A stretch of 5,516 nt of DNA. It comes from Candidatus Heimdallarchaeota archaeon (lineage in GTDB: Archaea > Asgardarchaeota > Heimdallarchaeia > Hodarchaeales > S146-22). The translations under genes were made by a program, and so were the position numbers. Within the stretch, counting starts at the first letter, position 1. The number at the start of each line of letters is the position of its first letter. The notes below the pieces were generated by a model. It was not told the DNA's origin, searched no databases, and saw only the letters and a program-made list of their open reading frames with translations. Where the stretch lies: the NCBI GenBank assembly GCA_015520535.1, contig WAPZ01000700.1, positions 1 to 5,516 on the forward strand. The letters are read 5' to 3'. This document shows positions 1 to 5,516 of this stretch, one piece after another.

Positions 1-6
1 ATAATC

Positions 7-1281
7 TCAGTTTCCTTCTACGGCTACTTCGGCAGCAATGTCACTTCTATAATAGAGTGCTCCTGTAATTTTATTGATGTCTTTGTATGCTAGCTCCCGC
101 GCTTGGGATACAGATTGTGCTTTACCTAAGACTGCAATGGCACGACTCTTACTGGTATATATACCGTCTTTTCGTTGTTCAACCGACGCGTAAAAGAGTT
201 CTGCGTTTATTTCATTTTCATTGGGAACATCTATTTTTTTGTCTGCCTTGGGTTTGATGGGATAGCCTTCCGGAACTAAATAAACGCAGACAGTTGCGAG
301 CGTTTCAAATTCAGGGCGAATTAAGTTTTTCTCACTCATTGAAAAAGTGATATCAACGAGATCGGTTTTTAGTAATGATAATACATTCATTGCTTCCGGA
401 TCGCCAAAGCGACTATTGAATTCTAAAAGAAACACGCCTTTTTCTGTTTTAATGAATTGTCCATACAAAACGCCTTTATATGGTGTGTCATTTTCCTTTT
501 TCAAGGCTTTTAGAGTTTTATCGATAATTTTTTTCGCATTTTCAATATCAGTTTCTGAAAGATAGGGTAGTGTATGGTCTTCTAATGAATAAGATCCCAT
601 ACTTCCGGTATTTGGTCCTTTATCTCCATCATAAGCCCTTTTATAGTCCCGTACTAAAGGCATAACGTAAAAATGTGTGCCATCAGTAAATGCTTGTAAT
701 GTGAATTCTTGCCCAACCAGTTTTTCTTCAATAACCACTAACCCGTCGGATTTGAGCCGTTCTTCAGCGTAGGTTAAGATTTCTTCTTCGGTATTCAGAT
801 GGTCGCCATATACTTTGACACCTTTTCCGCCGGTAAGTACATCGGGTTTGACGGCTACTTCAATGGATCCTAGGTCTTTGAGAAAAGCTTTTACATCATC
901 TAATGACGTACATACACAAAACTGTGGATTTCCTTCGATTTGATTTTCATCTAGTAATGTTCGGCAAAAAGCTTTGCTACTTTCAATGCGTGCATTCATT
1001 TTGTTTGGCCCAAGTACTGGGATTTCGAGATGTTCTTCCAAATAATCGACAATTCCAATGGAAAGTGGGGCTTCGGGTCCAATGATCGCAAGATCTACGG
1101 ATTCAAAACTAGTAATTTTTTCAAATTCCGATAATTTACAAATTAAATAGTTTTTGGAAATTTTAGCAATACCAGGATTTAATTTGTCCATTACAGCATA
1201 AATTTCATGTCCAAAGCGATGTACTGTTTTTGCAATGGCGTGTTCGCGGGCACCATTTCCAACAATTAATACTTTTGACAC
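7..1281 (-). CDS. purD: Phosphoribosylamine-glycine ligase (GAR synthetase), archaeal type
   Basis: Cytosolic ATP-grasp enzyme that joins glycine to 5-phosphoribosylamine using ATP, giving GAR, the second step of purine synthesis. Seen with the GTG start (424 residues): GNGAREHA at residues 8-15 in the N-terminal domain, IGPEAP around residue 68, the ATP-grasp loop KPDVLTGGKGV at 145-155, GPNTGSMG at 222-229, and the metal/ATP site EFNSRFGDPEAM starting at E287. Length is normal for the family, and the wording is closer to archaeal than bacterial PurD. The frame is open five codons further up to a TTG at 1294-1296, but that TTG precedes a GGAGG whose 8-nt spacing points to the GTG at 1279-1281, giving MSKVLIVGNG, the usual N-terminus. 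It follows purF by 24 nt and is probably co-transcribed with it. S227 replaces the second Gly of the usual GPNTGG. Function is near certain; the start is likely. Confidence 0.96.
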   Translation of the reverse strand: MSKVLIVGNGAREHAIAKTVHRFGHEIYAVMDKLNPGIAKISKNYLICKLSEFEKITSFESVDLAIIGPEAPLSIGIVDYLEEHLEIPVLGPNKMNARIESSKAFCRTLLDENQIEGNPQFCVCTSLDDVKAFLKDLGSIEVAVKPDVLTGGKGVKVYGDHLNTEEEILTYAEERLKSDGLVVIEEKLVGQEFTLQAFTDGTHFYVMPLVRDYKRAYDGDKGPNTGSMGSYSLEDHTLPYLSETDIENAKKIIDKTLKALKKENDTPYKGVLYGQFIKTEKGVFLLEFNSRFGDPEAMNVLSLLKTDLVDITFSMSEKNLIRPEFETLATVCVYLVPEGYPIKPKADKKIDVPNENEINAELFYASVEQRKDGIYTSKSRAIAVLGKAQSVSQARELAYKDINKITGALYYRSDIAAEVAVEGN

Positions 1282-1289
1282 GCTTTTAT

Positions 1290-1294
1290 CCTCC
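1290..1294 (-). promoter_or_regulatory. Shine-Dalgarno site deciding the purD start
   Basis: The minus strand reads GGAGGATAAAAGCGTG. The GGAGG core is a strong match to the 16S anti-Shine-Dalgarno sequence and lies 8 nt before the GTG at 1279-1281. It would fall inside the coding region if the upstream TTG (1294-1296) were used, so it favours the GTG. It lies in the 24-nt gap after the purF stop codon. Confidence 0.75.
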
Positions 1295-1305
1295 AATCTT
1301 CTTCA

Positions 1306-2868
1306 TCAGCGCGGGATTTCAAGAAAATCTTCCCTTTTGTGAACTTGTTTTTCAAATAAGCGCTCAAAGTTACGTTTTTTATCCTTTGACTCGTGTGCTT
1401 TACGTTCTTTTGCCTTATGATACTCATCTAAACTGATTATTTTTAATTTTTCTCCGAACGGGGTAGGGTAGTTTCCATCTAAACACGCTTTACATAAAAA
1501 TGGTGTTCCAATGGATTTTTCTAAGTCGGAAATGTCTTGGTAAATTAATTTATCGACGCCTAATTCGCGCTCAGCTTCGCTTATCGCCTTAGTATCTGGT
1601 AAGAGAAGTTCTTCATAACTGGCAAAGTCGATACCATAATAGCAAGGGTGTCGAATGGGCGGACACGTACTTACAAAATAAATGTTTCGTGCACCAAGTT
1701 TTCGGAGAATGCTAATAATTTTTTTGCTCGTATTACCACGTACTATGCTATCATCCACTAATAGGAGGTTTTTTCCCTTTATATAATCTTTCATGAAAAG
1801 ATATTTTCGTCCCATGGCTTTGACTCGTTCTTGATCGTTTTTCAAGATGAACGTTCGATGTAATAAATACCGATTTTTGATAATAACTTCACGTAACGGA
1901 ACATGTAGTTCTTCTGCAATGGCTTGCGCCGCAACACGTGATGTGTCGGGAACCGGCGCCACATAATCGATCTTAAGATCCATCTGTTTTATCTTTCTTG
2001 CTAACTGTTTTCCTAAGCGTAGGCGTGCATCATATACTAAAAGGTTGTCAATTTTAGAGACGGGATTTGCAAAATAGACATATTCAAACATGCAGTGACG
2101 ATGATCTGATTCTTTGGTGGGAATGATTTGTTTTTCAATTATCGTGAATTTTGTGGTTGATTCTTCTTCCTTATCCCCGAGTTCATCATTAAGCTTAATT
2201 TGAATAAGTTCACCGGGCTTTACATCACGAACGGTCTGAAGTAACAATTGTTGAAACACCACGCTTTCAGAGGAAAATACGTAAAGCTGACCATTTTTAC
2301 CCATTATTAAAGGACGGATTCCCTTTGGATCGCGATACGCAAATAAGCTTTTTCCATAAATTCCTACTAAACTATAAGAACCATCAAGTATCCTTGAAAG
2401 ACTGTGAAGTGCTTCATTTAGATCGCCATTGGCATCTTTTAGAAGTTTTCCTAAAAGATCCGCAATTAAGTGAGCGTCACTTAAATATTTTCCACTACTT
2501 CCAAAGTATTCTGCTTCAATTTTTGGTCCATTAGGAATGTTTCCATTATGGACAATCGTGATGGGCTCTTTAGCTAACTCTGAGCTAAAGGGCTGTGAAA
2601 AATGTTCCAGTGGAACGCTGTCATTTGCTTCAACGCCATAAGTTGGGTAACGAGTGCTACCAAGCGTGAGGAAGGCGGTTTCATTTGCTGGGACTTCCAT
2701 CGCTGATGGATAGCCATAGGCTTTAACCATATTGATTTTAGCGGTGCTATGATTCGGATTTACCCATGCCAGTCCCGCTGAATCTTGTCCACGATGGGTG
2801 AGTAATTGAAGCATTTCAGCTGCAGTATGAATCTTGATTGATCCTATTATCCCCAAAACTCCACACAT
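1306..2868 (-). CDS. purF: Amidophosphoribosyltransferase (glutamine PRPP amidotransferase)
   Basis: Commits PRPP to purine synthesis by transferring ammonia from glutamine to make phosphoribosylamine. The 520 residues carry an N-terminal class II (Ntn) glutaminase domain: nucleophile Cys2 directly after Met, HRGQDSAG at 25-32, R73 in STRYPTYG, N108-G109 in HNGN, and D131 in SDAH. A C-terminal phosphoribosyltransferase domain follows, with the PRPP loop VDDSIVRGNTS at 371-381. Four cysteines (C259 in HCMFEYVYFA, C409 in HPCYYGID, C459 and C462 in CKAC) match the [4Fe-4S] ligands of the Bacillus subtilis enzyme, so an iron-sulfur cluster is likely. No propeptide precedes Cys2. The ATG is fixed because Cys must follow Met. 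Oddities: S71 where His is common (GHTRY/GHVRY), NRYLLHRTFI instead of NRYVGRTFI in the flexible loop, and a roughly 50-residue charged C-terminal tail. It lies between purN (58 nt upstream) and purD (24 nt downstream). End-product feedback by nucleotides is known for the family but cannot be read here. Confidence 0.97.
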   Translation of the reverse strand: MCGVLGIIGSIKIHTAAEMLQLLTHRGQDSAGLAWVNPNHSTAKINMVKAYGYPSAMEVPANETAFLTLGSTRYPTYGVEANDSVPLEHFSQPFSSELAKEPITIVHNGNIPNGPKIEAEYFGSSGKYLSDAHLIADLLGKLLKDANGDLNEALHSLSRILDGSYSLVGIYGKSLFAYRDPKGIRPLIMGKNGQLYVFSSESVVFQQLLLQTVRDVKPGELIQIKLNDELGDKEEESTTKFTIIEKQIIPTKESDHRHCMFEYVYFANPVSKIDNLLVYDARLRLGKQLARKIKQMDLKIDYVAPVPDTSRVAAQAIAEELHVPLREVIIKNRYLLHRTFILKNDQERVKAMGRKYLFMKDYIKGKNLLLVDDSIVRGNTSKKIISILRKLGARNIYFVSTCPPIRHPCYYGIDFASYEELLLPDTKAISEAERELGVDKLIYQDISDLEKSIGTPFLCKACLDGNYPTPFGEKLKIISLDEYHKAKERKAHESKDKKRNFERLFEKQVHKREDFLEIPR

Positions 2869-2876
2869 ATTTTTTA

Positions 2877-2882
2877 ATCCCC
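2877..2882 (-). promoter_or_regulatory. Weak ribosome binding site of purF
   Basis: The minus strand reads GGGGATTAAAAAATATG. GGGGAT is a partial match to the GGAGGTGAT consensus and ends 8 nt before the purF ATG. The rest of the 58-nt purN-purF gap is A-rich on the sense strand, with no T-run that could stop transcription, which fits read-through from purN. Confidence 0.4.
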
Positions 2883-2926
2883 GTTTATTTTTCTTTTTAT
2901 TCTGTTCCTTTGTGATTTTTCTTTAA

Positions 2927-3592
2927 TTAAAGACCGAGTTCTTCGATACTTTTTATTCCCTCAATTATCACTTTACGACCATCTAATGTGAGTCGGCCTT
3001 CGCAAAAAAGTTGGATGGTTTTTTTCATCAGTATGTGTTCGTATTTTAAAATTCTTTGGGAAAGCGTCTCCTCTGTGTCGTCTTGCCGCACATATACAGC
3101 TTTTTGCAGTATTATTGGTCCTGTATCTGTTCCTTCATCCACAAAATGAGTGGTACATCCTGAAATACGAACTCCATATTCAAGTGCTTGCTTTTGTGCG
3201 TGTGTTCCCGGAAAGGCCGGTAAAAGAGCAGGATGTATATTAATTATTCGTCCATAATATGGTCGTATAAATAGTGGGGTTAATATTCGCATATAACCGG
3301 CTAACACGATTAAATCTATGTCTAATGGAGCTAAAACGCTTAAAATAGCACGTTCATGATCTTCACGTGTTGAAAACTCGCGATGGTCGATAACTTTAGT
3401 TGGAATGTTTGCTTGTTTTGCACGTTCTAGTCCATAAGCATTGGGGTTGTTGCTGATAACAATCTCAATGGTTGCATTAATCTCCCCGCCCTTGATACCG
3501 TCAATGATTGCTTGTAAGTTTGTTCCGCGTCCAGAAATCAATACTGCCAATTTAGCGGGTAGTTTTTTTGGCTGTATTTTTATTTTTTCCAA
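2927..3592 (-). CDS. purN: Phosphoribosylglycinamide formyltransferase 1 (folate dependent)
   Basis: Transfers a formyl group from 10-formyltetrahydrofolate to GAR, giving FGAR, the third step of purine synthesis. The 221 residues show the phosphate-binding loop SGRGTN at 20-25, GYMRILTP at 99-106, NIHPALLPAFPG at 118-129 and DEGTDTGPI at 152-160. The catalytic Asn, His and Asp are N118, H120 and D156, with the same spacing as N106, H108 and D144 of E. coli PurN. Length is typical apart from about 12 extra N-terminal residues rich in Lys, Pro and Ile. The TTG start is chosen because GGTG (3600-3603) lies 7 nt upstream and an in-frame TAG (3620-3622) blocks a longer form. A TTG at codon 15 would give a family-length protein but has no ribosome site. 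It is probably the first gene of the purN-purF-purD operon. Function is near certain; the start is moderately sure. Confidence 0.95.
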   Translation of the reverse strand: MEKIKIQPKKLPAKLAVLISGRGTNLQAIIDGIKGGEINATIEIVISNNPNAYGLERAKQANIPTKVIDHREFSTREDHERAILSVLAPLDIDLIVLAGYMRILTPLFIRPYYGRIINIHPALLPAFPGTHAQKQALEYGVRISGCTTHFVDEGTDTGPIILQKAVYVRQDDTEETLSQRILKYEHILMKKTIQLFCEGRLTLDGRKVIIEGIKSIEELGL

Positions 3593-3599
3593 TAGAGCA

Positions 3600-3603
3600 C
3601 ACC
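3600..3603 (-). promoter_or_regulatory. Possible ribosome binding site of purN
   Basis: The minus strand reads TTTTGGTGTGCTCTATTG. GGTG can pair with the CACC part of the 16S tail and stands 7 nt before the TTG start. It is short, so support is modest, but no better site exists nearby for an in-frame start. Confidence 0.4.
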
Positions 3604-3629
3604 AAAATGAGATTAAATTCTACTGACGG

Positions 3630-3637
3630 AAAAAAAA
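3630..3637 (-). terminator. Oligo-T tract, possible archaeal terminator or attenuator
   Basis: Eight consecutive T residues on the minus strand (GGACTTTTTTTTCCG), about 87 nt after the stop codon of the upstream gene. Archaeal RNA polymerase can stop at such T-runs without a strong hairpin, and only weak GGA/TCC or GAC/GTC pairing flanks this one. It is the longest T-run in the gap and so the best candidate end for the upstream transcript. It also lies downstream of the proposed purN TATA box, so it could act inside the purN leader instead. Confidence 0.35.
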
Positions 3638-3682
3638 GTCCATAATCGCCTAAATTCTTCTCAATCTACAATTTCTGGTTCA

Positions 3683-3690
3683 AATATAAA
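3683..3690 (-). promoter_or_regulatory. Candidate TATA box of the purN-purF-purD operon
   Basis: The minus strand reads ATGATTTATATTTGAACC. TTTATATT resembles the archaeal TATA element (TTTATATA), with ATGA where a TFB recognition element would sit. Archaeal transcription usually starts about 25 bp downstream, which would place the start near 3660-3663 (TTGAGAAG) and give a leader of about 70 nt before purN. AT-rich sequence produces such matches by chance, so the call rests mainly on its position between two genes. Confidence 0.4.
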
Positions 3691-3698
3691 TCATTTAT
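3686..3698. repeat. Perfect 6-bp inverted repeat overlapping the TATA box
   Basis: The minus strand reads ATAAATGATTTAT: ATAAAT and ATTTAT are exact inverted copies around a single central base. The right arm shares its last five bases with the candidate TATA box. A dimeric repressor bound here would block TBP/TFB, so it could be an operator for the pur operon. Because it consists almost only of A and T, chance is a real alternative. Confidence 0.3.
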
Positions 3699-3723
3699 GA
3701 TAATAGGGGAATATCGACATTTA

Positions 3724-5516
3724 TTAAAAGAGCGTTTTTCTGATTAAAAAGGTGATATCTTGAAGTATATGAAGTAATGATCCCCAGAGCGTGTTGGCTT
3801 TATACGTTAGAAGATTCAGATTCTTTTTAAAGTTTTCTGGGACATATTCATATATGTTTTCAATTGTGTCACTGGTAATATAGCCATTGTAAGTTAGAGG
3901 GATGCCAACTAGTGCGAAGTAGGGAAATGTGCCTTTTTCACTGGAAAACTTTGCATTTTTTTGTTCGTATGCTTGATATATAGATGAAAACTCCTTGAGA
4001 TACATTTCTAATTCATTAGGCTCATACAAGTCGTAAAGTACAATAAAAACATGGGCAGTAGTGACCATTGGGCTACCTATAAGAACTCTGTGCATTGGCG
4101 GATTGTGTGTCGGTGAAAGCACGGTGATTTGATATGTGAGGTTTAATTGATGATTTCTCCATACGATGATGTCAAGCCCAATGGATTGCCAAAATTTTTT
4201 TAACGCACTATTAGAATTATCGCGCATTGGTAGCATTACATCTAAGGCATCGCCCAGTTTTGCTAAGGCGGGTCCGATTAAGACGATACGTAAGTACATG
4301 GGTGCTGGGAAAGGTTCGATGGTGGCATTCTCTGGTTTGAAGGTCGGTTCAATTATTTTATTATTTTTTGTGTGAAATTCCGTTGGCCAAAGTTCTTGTG
4401 GTAAACTTGACCTTAAAGCTTCAATCCAATGCGTTTTTTCTTCTTCATGAAGATACTCATTTATTATTAGTCGTGAAAGGTCAATTAAATATTGAATCGT
4501 CTTTTTTTCAGCTGATCTTTGTGAAAATGTATTCCAAAAAATAGGAATTAATTTATGTAAGGCATATTTACGGCTTAAATGTTCAACTATTTTCATGTGA
4601 AGCGTTATAACCCAATGTTGGGTATCTATGTCCATAAAATGTAACAAAAACTGAAAAGCACGAATTAAAAAGTCTTCAGAAATTTCTTCCGTGCTATGTG
4701 TGTTGAGATATTGGTCTATTTCCTTTTCTAACAGTTCAAAACCACGATTATATTCTGTCCACTGTAGATATAACTGGAAAAACTTTTCTACGGACTCACC
4801 ACCTTCAATTAGGAGGTTAATAATGCATTTAAGTAAAAACTCAGATAAATGTGGTGATAATACGTAATCTGGGAAATATTGTTTGATTTCAGAAAGAACT
4901 TCCATTTCATTGGTCGCTTTTTGGAGATTTTTCGCCATTAAAAACCAGCAAAGATGCTTTATATGATATAGAGTGACGTTGTCGAGGATTTCTCTAACTT
5001 CTGATATATTTTTCCATTCAAGTCGTGGCTTATGTGATTCTAAAATTTCAAAGGTTTTTAAATAAATTCGTGCTTGTGAATGGGTTAGTGTATCAGAAAG
5101 TAGTTCAAATAATCCCCAAATTGCAAAAGAAATATGTCTTATAAGTTGTTTTGTCGTCGGAAGGAAGTTGTTCTTCTTTACAATTGCAGTATACAATAAT
5201 TTTAATTGTTTCCATAAAAAGTCATCCGGTAAGACCTCATCTAAAGTTACACTTTTTGTTGTTGGGGTTGTGGTATAGATTCGTACATGTGAAAGTGACA
5301 AGGGAATAGCTTCTTCGTCCAAGGTATGGCAGATGCTCGCTGAATTCATAATATCCATAACTTTACCTTTAAGTTTCAAAGAAATCATGTTTCCGCTGGA
5401 TTTGGATTCATTTAATCTGATGAGTCCAATCAACTTAATTTGGCCAACGAGTGGACCCGTTTCTATATTTAAGTTCTTTAATGGGACTTGAATTTCGCCA
5501 GTCGACGGTATAAAAT
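3724..5516 (-). CDS. Large protein of unknown function with C-terminal degenerate small-GTPase-like domain (5' end outside window)
   Basis: I do not recognise the whole protein. About 596 residues are visible and the frame is still open at the window edge, so its start lies outside; a TTG at 5431-5433 is possible but has no ribosome site. Residues are numbered here from that TTG. First comes a beta-strand-like stretch (VPLKNLNI, GQIKLIGLIRL, ISLKLKGKVMD), ending near residue 55. A long helical region, about 70-350, has repeated amphipathic helices like an alpha-solenoid and no clear membrane segment. A charged linker leads to 379-569, which follows the order of a Ras/Rab fold: MYLRIVLIG (beta 1), SIGLDI at 417-422 (switch I/beta 2), LTYQITVLSP (beta 3), VFIVLYDLYEP (beta 4), YFALVGIP (beta 5), LLTYKAN, and a final helix. 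GTP-binding residues are mostly lost: GPALAKLG for GxxxxGK[ST], SPTH for DTAG, IPLT for NKxD. It ends in TAATAA. It is 131 nt before purN and probably functionally separate. The fold is inferred by eye. Confidence 0.75.
   Translation of the reverse strand, partial: FIPSTGEIQVPLKNLNIETGPLVGQIKLIGLIRLNESKSSGNMISLKLKGKVMDIMNSASICHTLDEEAIPLSLSHVRIYTTTPTTKSVTLDEVLPDDFLWKQLKLLYTAIVKKNNFLPTTKQLIRHISFAIWGLFELLSDTLTHSQARIYLKTFEILESHKPRLEWKNISEVREILDNVTLYHIKHLCWFLMAKNLQKATNEMEVLSEIKQYFPDYVLSPHLSEFLLKCIINLLIEGGESVEKFFQLYLQWTEYNRGFELLEKEIDQYLNTHSTEEISEDFLIRAFQFLLHFMDIDTQHWVITLHMKIVEHLSRKYALHKLIPIFWNTFSQRSAEKKTIQYLIDLSRLIINEYLHEEEKTHWIEALRSSLPQELWPTEFHTKNNKIIEPTFKPENATIEPFPAPMYLRIVLIGPALAKLGDALDVMLPMRDNSNSALKKFWQSIGLDIIVWRNHQLNLTYQITVLSPTHNPPMHRVLIGSPMVTTAHVFIVLYDLYEPNELEMYLKEFSSIYQAYEQKNAKFSSEKGTFPYFALVGIPLTYNGYITSDTIENIYEYVPENFKKNLNLLTYKANTLWGSLLHILQDITFLIRKTLF

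Noticed and set aside
2869..2926. Separate promoter or terminator between purN and purF.
   Set aside because: The gap is A-rich on the sense strand, with no T-run or hairpin and no convincing TATA box far enough from the purF ATG; co-transcription is simpler.
3612..3619. AATTTAAT as a second TATA box for purN.
   Set aside because: Its expected start would fall at or within the first purN codons, implying a leaderless TTG start, while a ribosome site candidate and a better-placed TATA box exist upstream.
3691..3720. Short minus-strand ORF MSIFPYYHK just after the TAATAA stop of the unknown gene.
   Set aside because: Nine codons, no ribosome site, and it ends before the proposed TATA box, so it would not be in the pur transcript; most likely chance.
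347..4375. Several plus-strand open frames of 60-72 codons (for example 347-565, 903-1085, 1230-1436, 2325-2534, 3441-3626, 4166-4375).
   Set aside because: Nearly all lie antisense within the well-supported pur genes or the large unknown gene. None has a recognisable domain, and I take them as shadows of the real frames.
5431..5433. TTG as the true start of the large unknown gene.
   Set aside because: The frame continues without a stop for 27 more codons to the window edge, with beta-strand-like sequence, and no ribosome site precedes the TTG.
1..5516. CRISPR array, tRNA or rRNA gene, insertion sequence, riboswitch.
   Set aside because: No regularly spaced repeats, no tRNA-like arms or rRNA segments, no transposase-like protein or terminal repeats, and the only gap over 100 nt (3593-3723) shows no large conserved RNA fold by eye.

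Overview
The window is AT-rich and all of its recognisable genes lie on the minus strand, so transcription runs from high to low coordinates. In that order they are the C-terminal part of a large protein of unknown function (cut by the right edge), purN, purF and purD. The three pur genes look like one operon for early de novo purine synthesis. PurF makes phosphoribosylamine from PRPP and glutamine, PurD ligates glycine to it to give GAR, and PurN formylates GAR to FGAR. These are the first three steps of the pathway, although the gene order does not follow the reaction order.

The window suggests an archaeon. The PurD sequence has the archaeal style (GNGAREHAI at the N-terminus, AVKP..LTGGKGVKV, FNSRFGDPEAMNVL). 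A plausible TATA box lies upstream of purN, and no bacterial -35/-10 pair stands out there. Shine-Dalgarno sites are present (GGAGG before purD). The unknown protein ends in a domain that reads like a Ras/Rab-type small GTPase with its nucleotide-binding motifs eroded. Asgard archaea are rich in such GTPases, so an Asgard lineage is a reasonable but unproven guess.

Layout: purD 7-1281, a 24-nt gap, purF 1306-2868, a 58-nt A-rich gap, purN 2927-3592, then a 131-nt intergenic region (3593-3723) holding the only likely promoter and terminator signals. The unknown gene runs from 3724 to the window edge at 5516 and stays open there.

The pur enzymes are ordinary, with their catalytic residues in place. 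The part most worth following up is the unknown gene: a beta-rich segment, a long helical middle and a C-terminal pseudo-GTPase-like domain. Second is the purN leader, where a palindrome overlaps the TATA box and an eight-T run sits inside a tiny upstream ORF in frame with purN. No RNA genes, mobile elements or CRISPR arrays were seen.
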